A stretch of DNA of 64,000 nucleotides, taken from Euryodendron excelsum (Eukaryota; Streptophyta; Magnoliopsida; Ericales; Pentaphylacaceae). The notes beneath the pieces were generated by a model that did not search any database, was not told where the DNA came from, and worked only from the letters and a program-made list of their open reading frames with translations. The stretch's first letter is position 1, and every line of letters begins with the position of its first letter. Below, piece after piece: positions 32,435 to 42,418 of this stretch. The stretch covers positions 28,574,501 to 28,638,500 of the forward strand of contig CM065397.1 in NCBI GenBank assembly GCA_033060915.1. Direction: 5' to 3'. The position numbers were made by a program, and so were the translations under genes.

Positions 32435-32439
32435 GTATT
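32435..32439. repeat. Solo LTR target duplication, right
   Basis: GTATT, identical to 30789-30793. Confidence 0.8.
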
Positions 32440-34489
32440 GTATTGCACACAGGGGCAAAACCTTACCTCTAAAATGGATTCAACATCATGCCTAGATTCC
32501 CTCAAAAGAAGGGACCCCCATAAGACATGTATTGCATAAAATCTTTAACTCTACATGCTAATTACATTTTCTTTTTCTTTTTCTAGGTCTAAGAGAACAG
32601 TCAAACCGATAGAACCCATCCAGGATCCCACCCAATTCATAATTCATGCAAAACCATAACCTCGACACCATGTTGCCACTCTACCAGACCTCAAACTCCC
32701 AAAGCCATCCATGTGCAATTAGATGACACATGCGACAAATGGAGTGTAAAGGATGCCAGTGTGATTCCGAAACCAGTCTGAGTGGTTTATTCTGGAAAGG
32801 GAGATTTCTTTCAAACCCGTCTTTCAACTTTCAGTCCGAATTTGAGCATGAAAATAACATCATCTAAATGAAAAGGATCCAAAGTCTTCATGTTTATATC
32901 AATTTCTCATGGCACTTCATGAATGATGTTTTTTTCTACAGAAATTTTTCCCTCGAAATGTTTTACTCTGACTTGGAGGATGGAATAACATAAGCACCAC
33001 CTTCAGCAAAGACAATCTCTAACTTTGAAAAAAGGGAAGAGAGGAATAGAAATTGCACAGAGAGGGGAAATACAGAGGGGTGAGAGGTGACTATCAATTA
33101 TGTAGCTCGTTGAAATTCGAGTAACTCTTGAAGGATGTCCTGGTAAAGCAGTAAGTAGCTAAACCCTCAAAATAAAGGGGAGTCATCATTTCATTCTCCC
33201 AAATATAAAGTAGTCCATTGGTGAGCCCTGTAGCACCACAAATAGTTTCAATTCAGAAACCCAAATTGGGAGCTACCCCCCACACTAGGGCAAATGCATG
33301 CAATGAATGAATCCGCAAACTAACATTTACCATTTTTAAGGTGTTGCTAAAATTTTAAAAGAGCTTTATAGACTAAGCAATTCCACTTGAAATGAAAAGA
33401 GGCCCTCTTTTCCTCTACTATACATCTAAATATAACCCTTGCAAAGCCCACTTGAGCCGGTCGCATTTCCATCATTTAGCTGACCTAATGATCATTGCCT
33501 ACACTAGGTAAAAGCAAAGTCGTGAATGTGTGGTAATCTCCAAGAGCACATGCAGCAAACAAGAGAACGCGCAGTGAACAAATGGTGAACTCCAATTGAG
33601 CGCGTGATAAATGAATGGTGATTTTCAAGAAAGCACGCAATAAATGAACGATGATATCCAAGAGGATGCAGTATTGACGACATCTCTAGAAGCCGGCATA
33701 AGAGCGAGATTTAAAAAAAAAATGATGAATGATGATTTCCAAAAACAATGATAACTTTCAAAGAGAAGACAGAGTCATCTAAGGCAACAACAAAAGGACA
33801 AAACAGAAGTGAGCTTCCCGACAAAGAGAAAAGACCAGGGGAGTGACAAGGGTAATAGCCACTTGCCAAAGGTGATCATGAGTCTTCAGGAGCCTAACAA
33901 ATATAATAGGTTTTGAGCCCTTATCCTCCCCTTCAAATACCCTATCACTTAGCCTACGTTACAGTTCAAATTAAAGTCCTCTCATATCAAGAAAAATTGC
34001 TTAGTCTAAATAAGCTTGAACAAAGAAACAACAACATCTAAAAAGAATGGTACATATAGGGGCAAAATTCATTTCTTGCAAAAGGTGGTTCTAGTTCATA
34101 CAACCCCCACTGAATTTAAAGATTCGGGCCAATGTATCCCTTCATTTCTTATAACCCTTAAACTTGGCCTACATTACGATTCCAAGTAAAGTCTTCCCCA
34201 ATTAAGGAAGGAAGCTACAAGTTGTTTTGCCAAAGGGCGATATCGGCTGTCACTCGAGAGGTTTACTTAGAGAAGTTTTCTTTTTCAGTAAAAGAGAGAG
34301 GGAAAAAACGAGTCAATGGATCGAATCTTTGAGAATGGTGCAAATGCTATCACATCCTGACAAGAAAAGGGAAGAATTAGAAAGGGGAATCCCAAGAAAA
34401 GAACAAAAGTTCAAAAGATTGCCTAATTCTAAGATATAGCTCCTACAGCTGAACACAAACCCTGGGGCATACATTATTATCATCCCTGG

Positions 34490-34800
34490 ATAAATCTGTG
34501 CATTCATCTTTATCCATGTATATAACTTGTGCATTCATTAAAAAATATGACATGCATTCAATTTTATCCATGTATAAACTTGTGCATTCATCAAAAAGTA
34601 TGACATGCATTCAACTTCATTCTTATATAATTCTATGTATTCATCAAAAAGTATGACATGCATTTAATTTCATTCATGCATAAGCCTTTGCATTCATCAA
34701 AAACAATGACATGCATTCATTTCAATCCCTGTGTAAACCCGTACATTTATTTATTTACATTCTTGTCTAATTTGTGCATCCATCTATGGGTATAACATAC
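34490..34800. repeat. 53-bp minisatellite in the Gypsy 3' region
   Basis: Four good units and one or two degenerate ones. Each has TGCATTCATCAAAAAGTATG then ACATGCATTCAAT and an AT-rich tail ending in tgtata. Units start near 34527, 34580, 34633 and 34686. Differences are mostly point changes. Confidence 0.75.
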
Positions 34801-35339
34801 ATCATTCTAACTTCTAGTGAAAACTTTAAATAGCTTAACCCGACCTTTTTCAAACAATGAAGACTGGAGTAACGTCCTACCCTCGACCTCCCCAATCACC
34901 TTTGGAAAGCCGAATTCGACCATTCTCAAATCATTGAAGGTAGGGCAACGACTCACCCTACACCTCCCATTCAATTTCAAACCAGTTGATTCATTCAAAA
35001 AGGAACCCACCAAAGATGTTCAACCCTCCAGATCCCTCAAACTTTTTAAAAAAGACCTCACCCCCTCCAAAAATAAACTCAAGATGCCTAACTTCAGAGA
35101 AGCACAACCCCTAAGAAGATATGTCAGCAAGAATCTTATTATGCCTAGCAAAAGCAGAACTCGACAATCAAGCAAACACCGAGTATTCTGATCTTAAGAA
35201 ATCTCAATTCAAGAGGCCACAAATGTCTCCCCTTCAAGCTCCGAGATAGAAGAATTACAAGCATGAAGCCATCTCTGATAATTCCACAGGCTCAACCATT
35301 TCCAAACCTTCAAGGTAAAGCCCAGGTATAATCTAACCG

Positions 35340-37080
35340 AATTGTCCCAAAATCAACTTTAAAAACAAAAGCCCTTGCTTTCTTTCAAATCCAAAATTCA
35401 GTTTTCAAAAATCCAAAAACTTTCAAGGCTTCGCCTACAAAAACTTTCAAATTTCAAAGTCAGTTTCAAAAGCTTTCAAAACTATTTATACAAAAAGTTT
35501 CAAACTCAAAAGATTAAAGCTCTTGCTTTCTTTCGAAAGTCAAAATCAATTTTCATATCCAAAAAAAATTTCAAAGCTTTTTCTACTAAAAGTTTCAAAT
35601 TTCAACTCAATTTCAAAGAGGAAAAGTCCTGTTGTCTTCCAAAAACACCATCAAGTCTAAAAACTTTCAAAGGTTCAAGCTTCAAATTAAGATGAATTTT
35701 CTAAACATTTTGTCTTCAAAAAATTCAGGTTTCAAGCCGAAATGAATTTTCTATACGTTTTGCTTTTAAAAAAATGGAAAGTGTTGAGTCAAAATAAATT
35801 TTCTATACATTTTATTTTCAAAAGTTCAAATTTCTAGTCAAAATGAATTCTCTACACATTTTGTTTTCAAAAGTTTAAGTTTCGAGTCAAAATGAATTTT
35901 GTATATATTTAATCTTCAAAAGTTCCCAAGTTCTGAGTCAAAACAAGTTTTCTTACCCTCATAAAAAAAATAGTAGTTTCTGAATTTTGAGTTCAAATGA
36001 ATCCCCTTCAAATGGTTTCCACCTTTCTAGGGTTTCTAACTTTTTCCTTCAAAAAGTTTGATTTCAAAAGTATCCTCTAGGTTTTCAAACTTTTTCCTTT
36101 AAAAAGTTTGACTTCAAATCATTTCTCAGGTTTTCCAAAAACTTTTTCCTTCAAAAAGTTTAATCTCAAAAACACTTATTAAGTTTCTCGAGCTTTTCCT
36201 TCAAAAGCTTCGTTTTTCAAAAGAATTTCGGGTTTTTAAGCTTTCGCCTCAAAAAGCCTAGCTTTTCAATATTTTCGGGTTTCCCGAGTTTTCTCCTTCA
36301 AAAGCTCCATTTTCAAAATATTTCTCGAGTTTCTTAAGCTTTTTCCTTCAAAAGCTCTGTTTTTCAAAAATCTCAAGTTTTCAAGCTTTTGCCTCAAAAA
36401 GCCTAACTTTTCAAAATTTTCGGGTTTCCCAAACTTTCTCTTTCAAAAGCTTTGTTTTTAAAATATTTCTTGGGTCTCTCAAGCTTTTTCCTTCAAAAGC
36501 TTCATTTTTCCAAAAGGATTTCTGGTTTTCAAGTTTTTACCTCAAAAACCCTAACTTTCCAAAATTTTTGGGTTTCTCGAGCATTTCCCTTCAAAAGCTT
36601 TATTTTCAAAACATTTTCTTGGGTTTCTCGAGCTTTTTTCTTCAAAAGCTCCGTTTTCCAAAAATCTTGGATTTTCAAGCTTTCGCCTCGAAGAGCGTAC
36701 TTTCAAAAAAGTTTTCGGGTTTTCAAAACTTTCTTAACAAAAAGTTGAATTTCAAAATCAAATTCTAGGTTTTCAAACCCTTTTCCTCAAAAGTTTCATT
36801 ACAAGTTTCAAAGGTTTTCCAAACTCTTCCAATTCAAATCCAAATCCATCCATTACAGAAGGCCATTTCAAATAATCAACTTCAATTTCAAAATCATTTA
36901 AAAAATCCTTTTCAAAATTCAAAAAACCTTGAATCTTCCTAAAGGGGTGTCATTCCATTGGTCAGAATGTCGGTTTAGGAAAAATTAATTTCAAAATCAT
37001 TTCAAAATCAAGTTTTCAAAATTCTAAAATTCAAACAATCTAGTTTTCAAAACTTAAAATTCCAAATTCCAACTACTATG
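35340..37080. repeat. TTTTCAAAAG-rich degenerate tandem region
   Basis: About 1.7 kb made of variants of AAGCTTTTTCCTTCAAAAGC and TTTTCAAAATWTTTCGGGTT, with a clearer period of roughly 60-65 bp between 36000 and 36760. Low complexity explains the Lys/Phe/Ser-rich open frames it contains (for example 35375-35695 and 36452-36748), which are not genes. Confidence 0.65.
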
Positions 37081-37157
37081 GTCCCTCCGATTGCCTCACA
37101 GTCAGCATGGGATCTTTCCTTATTATTTTTCTGCCTTTAATAAACAAAGACAGAAAC

Positions 37158-37168
37158 AAAGGGGCAGC
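37158..37168 (+). other. Polypurine tract of the giant Gypsy element
   Basis: AAAGGGGCAGC immediately before the LTR start, in the position of the plus-strand priming tract. It shows that the LTR to the right is the 3' LTR and the element is on the plus strand. Confidence 0.6.
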
Positions 37169-37352
37169 TGTAAGCACCCCATTTTTGCCTACTCGGCAAT
37201 CTCCGACCCGACCAGATCCAATTTTTAAATATCACAACACATACGAGCCCAAGACGCCTCTTTCAAACTCCATTCCAATCAGCTGGTCTCTTCTAGGCCC
37301 ATATGGCCCAATTGAAGCTAAAAAGACCATATTGCCCTTAGGCACCCCAAAC

Positions 37353-37725
37353 AGTTTTTTTAGACCAGGTGGTCTCAGGAACCAATGCCATCCAGGCAAC
37401 TTTCCTAGGCCGGGCGGTCTCGGGAACCAACACCATCTAGGTAGCTGCCTGATATCGGGCGATCTCGAGGACCAACACCTTATCAAATTCTAGATGGTTC
37501 ACTTCTAGCGTGTGCTAGCCCACCAATATAGAACGTTCTTCATTGGGTAATTCTCCGAGACCAAGCGTTCTCAAGGACCAACACCACCCTCATAAGTAGT
37601 TTTTTGAGACCAAGCATTCTCAGAAACCAACACCACCCTACAAGTAGCTCTTTGAGACCGGGCGATCTCAGGGACCAACACTGCACAAGTAACTTTCTGA
37701 GACCAGGAGTTCTCGAGAACCAACA
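37353..37725. repeat. 43-49-bp tandem repeat with GAGACC/GGTCTC dyads
   Basis: Seven units of the form GAGACCRGGYGRTCTC followed by GRGAACCAACACC and a CAAGTAGCT-like tail. Units begin near 37353, 37402, 37445, 37551, 37600, 37648 and 37690. An unrelated 60-bp insert lies between the third and fourth. Each unit contains a short inverted repeat. Confidence 0.78.
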
Positions 37726-38206
37726 CCTAAGTCAATACTAGCGCCTGCTAGCCCAACTCGGTGAAAAATGATCAAACCTATCCCTTGGGCCTCCAGGCAC
37801 CTCTTGAGAAAGTTCAAAATCCCTCAAGACGGTAAGTCCACCTTTCCAAAGTGTTCCTAAACAGTTAGGCGTACTCAACACGCCATCCTGTCCAATTTCG
37901 GTCCCATTCCAATCAATTCCGATCAAAATAACCGTTTTTTCCTTGAACACCCCAGCACAGTACAAGTCCTACTAAACAGTGAAAACATCTTCAGGACAGT
38001 CCCTAAACAATCCGGCACGTTTAACACACCACTCCAATCCATCCTGACCCTTTTCAATCACTCTCGGTCGAAATGACCATTTTACACCTGACGATCCGAA
38101 CGCACCTTGAAACTACACCGGCCCGGGGTATTGAACGGTGGGCCTTATCGTGCATTCCTATTTAACCTGAGGTGAACCTCACAAGCACTCCTGACTCAAT
38201 GAAAGT

Positions 38207-38650
38207 CTCCTGAAGCATCTCGCAGATGCTCCGCCATGATTGTCTTTTCTCCTGATTTCCTAGTTATAACGCACCGTCAAACACTTGAGAAATGCGTATA
38301 TCAGAGAATTTCCGAAAGCTCGTTCATAGGTTTTTCCATCAATACGGCTTGATCCGATAGATCGCTTCTCGAAACCCCTCACCGTATGACTCGAAAACTA
38401 CCATTTTCAGTAACCCCTGAAGCATCTTATAGATGCCCTGCCAAGGTTGATTTTTTCTCCAATTTCCTGATTTTAACGCCCCGTCAAACAACTTAAGAAA
38501 TGCGTAAATTAAAAAATTTTTGAAAGTATTTCCAAAGCACTTTTCATCGGTACGGTTCGATCAGAAAGATCGCTTCCCGAAGGCCTTAATCATGTGGCCC
38601 ACAAATGGCTACTTTTAAACCCCCGTGGAACGTATCACAGACGCTCTGCA
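38207..38650. repeat. About 208-bp direct repeat in the LTR
   Basis: Two full diverged copies start at cctgaagcatctcgcagatg (near 38208) and at cctgaagcatcttatagatg (near 38417). A third partial start reads cgtatcacagacgctctgc near 38630. Shared blocks include aacgcMccgtcaaac, agaaatgcgta and gatcgcttcycga. Confidence 0.72.
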
Positions 38651-39012
38651 AAAATGTATTTTCGTGCACACTTTCCAATATGATATTTCACTTTTCCAAA
38701 CACCTTTCAAGCTTCCTAAAAATTCAAAGTTCATGAGAAACACTAAGAGAACATTGTGGATGCAACCGATTTCTCCGATTCCTTTCTAATTTGCACAATT
38801 ATTGAGGCAAAATTTAAACGAATATTCCCAGCGGTGGAGCATATGCTACATGCGCCCATATTTTGTTCACATCGATCAAACTTCGCTTAGCCCTTAAGAT
38901 TTAGCCAGTATAATGTGTGTCACGTGGGATTCTGCCAGTGGAACAGTACTAACGCATATAGTACATAAGCCAAAGTAATTTTGCCCATGTGCCAATCCTC
39001 TCCACCTTTACC

Positions 39013-39020
39013 TATAAATA
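39013..39020 (+). promoter_or_regulatory. TATA box of the giant LTR
   Basis: TATAAATA in cctataaatacagg, followed by CT-rich sequence, about 1.85 kb into the LTR. A plausible LTR core promoter. Confidence 0.5.
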
Positions 39021-40507
39021 CAGGCCTCCCCTTTTGCATATTTCGGAATCGAATTTGGTAGTGAAGTTCCTCAAAAGCTGCTCCAAAACCTCGAATTCCT
39101 ATATACATCCCACACTTCAAGTACTTAGGCTAGATTCCATCTTCCCCTAATCCATATACTACACCTATATGGACATCAATGTCATAGAAGGCCTCATTCT
39201 AGCCCTTTCAAGCCTCTTCAAGGCTATTCAAGCTCAACTCAAAGCATCCATGGAGGTTTGAAAGTATTGAAAGGCAAAAGATAGTATTCTCTTTATATTT
39301 TTTCAATCTCCACTCCTCTCTTTTCCCTCTTAGCCTACTTAGACTATTCTCTATTTTAACCCCCATCTTCTACCCCCTTTTCTTGCATGCTTGAAACAAG
39401 GAATCTCTTAGTTCATGCCTAGAAGAAAGTTTGTTATAGCCACCATGTAGGGAACTTCTCACAAACCTACTTTAAGATGGTATGACCCTAGAGCACCTTG
39501 CTATTTGGTGAAGCCTCTAGCCTTATATGATTCCATGACCCCTTGCATATGGTTATCTTGTTCATGTTTTGCATGCTTGGCTTTGTTTTCATGTTTAAAA
39601 CCATTTTTTCAAAACTTTCACTGTCTCTATTTCTATGACATTATTAAGCTCCATATTCAAATGTCTTCCTAAAAAGGATCCTAGAGTTGGTTCATTAAAG
39701 CCTAGGTCAAACCCTCAATTTCTACACCGTAGAAAACCTTTTTAAGTCCCTTGACTTCATTTTACAATTCTATATTTCATTGCTTTTCAAAATTGCATTA
39801 AAATGGCTTTCAAACCCTCTTATTCTATGTTGATTTTTAAGGGCTTTATTCTCTTAAATTTTGTGGTTGAAATGGTCTCTTGGAATCCTCTCTTGAGTGG
39901 TCTCCCCATTATCTTGACCATATGAACCCTAGTTCATTAGAGTTGGCTCTATTCTCTTTAAAATGGTTTTCAAAACAATCCCCTTCAAAAAGAATTTTCA
40001 AAATTGCGCTCTCTTCACATTGCATAAAATAATTTTCCTAAATTATCATTTTTACCTTGATTTTTAGAAGTTTTGCTCTCTTGAATATTGTGGTTGGAAT
40101 GGTCCCATGGAGTCCTCTTTGGAATGGTTTCCTTCAAATTAACCATATGAACCCTTATGTCTAGAGTAGTCTTCAACTTGTTAAAACTGGTTTTCCAAAA
40201 CCTCCTTTCTAAAGCCAATTTTCAAAAGGTCATCCTTTTTTATTTTTAAGTCTTCAAAACTATCTATTCAATGTTGATTTTCACAAATTTTGCTCTCTTG
40301 AGTTTGTGGGTGAAATGGTTCCAAAATAACCATCTCTTGAGTGGTTTTCAAATATCAACCATAGGACCTTAATACTCACTTGAATGGCTTTCATAAAATG
40401 GTTTTCAAAAAATACTTTCAAATTTCATGCATAAAATCACCTTTCCAAAATCACTTTTCAACTCTAGGTTAACTTGACCCTAGTAATCTAATCTTAGTTC
40501 AACCAAA

Positions 40508-40766
40508 CCCTAGGTTAACCTAACCCCAGTTAAGTTAACCCTAGGTCACCTTAACCTTAAGTTAGTCCAAGCTTAGTTAGTTAACTTTAGGTCACCTCAG
40601 CCCTAGGTTAACTTAACCCAAATTAGATTACTCTAGGTCACCTCAACCCTAGGTTAACCTAACCTAAGTTAGTTAACCTTAGGTCACCTTAACCCGAGGT
40701 TAACCTAACCCAAGTTTATTAACCCTAGATCACCTTGACCCTAGGTCAACCCAATCTAGGTTAGTA
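40508..40766. repeat. 46-47-bp CCCTAGGTTAACC tandem array
   Basis: Five units and a partial sixth, each CCCTAGGTTAACCTAACCCA, then AGTTAGTTAA and CCTAGGTCACCTTAA. The period is 46 bp, with one 47-bp unit. Within a unit, CCCTAG and TTAACC alternate and give a telomere-like look, but it is not the plant telomere repeat. Confidence 0.8.
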
Positions 40767-42418
40767 AGCTTCAAGGCTCCAACTCAAAGACCCCTTTTTA
40801 AATAATCTTTCAACTCAAAAACCATTTTCAAAGCAGCATACTCTATTGAGATTTCAAAAATTAACTCCAAAATCTTTTTAACACTCTATCTTCAAAAATG
40901 TCTTTAAGAAGTTCTCTTAAATTTGTCTCAACTAAGGCGGTTAGACAATTAATACTTTTCAAAAACTATCTTAAAAAATATTTTCAAAAACTCACAATCC
41001 TAAAGTGTCCCTAACCATTTATGGTTAGGAATTCCAAGGGAAGGTGATACATTAAATACAACTCTCAAGGTTGTCCATATTAGGTTTCCAAAACCCTAAG
41101 TGTTTTCAAAAGCTCTTTTCAATAATGATTTTCAAACATCACATTCTTGAAGGAACTCTAATCCTTTTCCATGATTAGGGTTGGTCAAGTTTAAGTGAGA
41201 TATTCAAGAAGGGTTTTATAACCCTAAAGTTTTAAAGAACCAAAAGAAAGTCTCTAATACCCTTTTTTTTAAACATGTCTTCAAAACTCATTACCCTAAA
41301 GGAGTTTAGTTCTTCAATGACTAACCTCACAAAGGTAAATGAAACATTAAAAATGCCTTTTATAAGGTGTATAAAGACTACATTCAAAATCATTTCAAGA
41401 AAAGTTCATAAGAGCTCTTGCAAGTCCAAATCTAATTTTCAAGCCCTTAATCAAGTTTTCAAAACATTCAAAACTCTCTTGAGTCATCTTCAAAAACATT
41501 TTAAAAAACTTCAAAATCCCATTTCAAGAGCACTTTAAAAAACTTTCAAGTTCTATTACAAAAACACTCTAACATTCAATTTCAAATCAAAATTCTCAAA
41601 TTCCCTTTTCTCAAAGACCACAAAGTATCTTCCAACATTTCCAAAGACTTCAAAGTGTCTTCAAACATTCTAAAGGCCCTAATGCACCTATTTTTCATCT
41701 GGCTCTTGCCTGAACTATAAATGACTTAATTCTCGCCAAATAAGATACGTAGGCAACCTAAAATGGTGCAATAATAACTTTTATTTCAACTTAAGTCCTT
41801 TTTTTTCAAAACTCTCTATCAATTCAAGATTCCTATTTCAAATTCCTTCAAAACTTTCATATTTTCAAACATTTTTCTCAAAATTTGCATCATGCATCAT
41901 TTATCTAAAAAGTGATCACCAAACCTCGTTTTTAAAATTCTAAAGTGAATATTAAGTGGATGATAGTAACTGATTATTCAAGTGAGTGAATTAAGGGTGA
42001 TTAAAAATGTAGGTACAGAAAAGGAGGGATAGAGTGATGATATTAGGATATCTTTCCTACACGTAACTAACTCTCGAAACATAAATTTCTGTTTTCGAAA
42101 GACCAAAATGAAATTATTTTCAAAAAGAGCTTAAAACTTTCCAAAGGTTTCCAAACAACCTATATTCTTAAAAATCTTCTCCTGAGGAAGTTTTCTAAAA
42201 CCCTAAGTTTAATTTCCAGCTTATACTTAGTTTTAGGTGACCTAACTCACCTTAATCAAGTTAGGTGACGACTCCTATTTTTCTAAAAAGCCCTTAATCA
42301 AATCAATTTCAAGTTTAAAGTTAGTCGCACTCGTTCTTCTAGAAGGATGGGTTCTCATGACAGAGTTCCGTACTTTTTTCTGAACCAAAAGGACTTGATT
42401 AAAAACCGGAGCCTAACA

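Larger units (their letters stand above)
30236..37157 (+). mobile_element. Non-coding 3' region of a giant Gypsy (Tat/Ogre-like) element
   Basis: This 7-kb stretch has no pol coding sequence but leads directly to a polypurine tract and a very long LTR. It contains recurrent blocks: gcataCAGGGGCGACCCC near 30252, tgcacaCAGGGGCAAAACC near 32443 and acataTAGGGGCAAAATTC near 34052. Others are tagcctacgttacag near 33951 and ggcctacattacgat near 34156. Below them lies a 53-bp minisatellite and then a TTTTCAAAAG-rich tract. Tat/Ogre elements are known for long, variable, repeat-rich 3' untranslated regions, which fits. The left boundary is uncertain. A solo LTR at 30794-32434 splits it. Confidence 0.55.
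37169..42418 (+). mobile_element. 3' LTR of a giant Gypsy (Tat/Ogre-like) element, about 5.25 kb
   Basis: Starts TGTAAGCACCCCATTTTTGC directly after the polypurine tract. The inferred end is ccggagcctaaca at 42418, before a (TA)n tract. A TATA box at 39013-39020 would place R near 39045. The R-U5 part includes AGATACGTAGGCAACC, a motif found in many Tat-lineage LTRs. It carries at least three separate tandem families: 37353-37725, 38207-38650 and 40508-40766. LTRs of this length are characteristic of Ogre-type elements. The right boundary rests on the TG...CA rule and motif recall, and is less certain than the left. The five-base flank is ATATA. Confidence 0.65.

Noticed and set aside
34817..35695. 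Lys/Ser/Phe-rich open frames of 124 and 106 codons
   Set aside because: They are low-complexity translation of the TTTTCAAAAG-rich tract in a retrotransposon 3' region.
37107..37493. 128-codon plus-strand open frame
   Set aside because: It spans the polypurine tract and start of the giant LTR and runs into tandem repeats, so it is not a gene.
40508..40766. Interstitial telomere repeat
   Set aside because: The unit is 46 bp and lacks runs of CCCTAAA. The telomere-like look comes from alternating CCCTAG and TTAACC within a longer unit.
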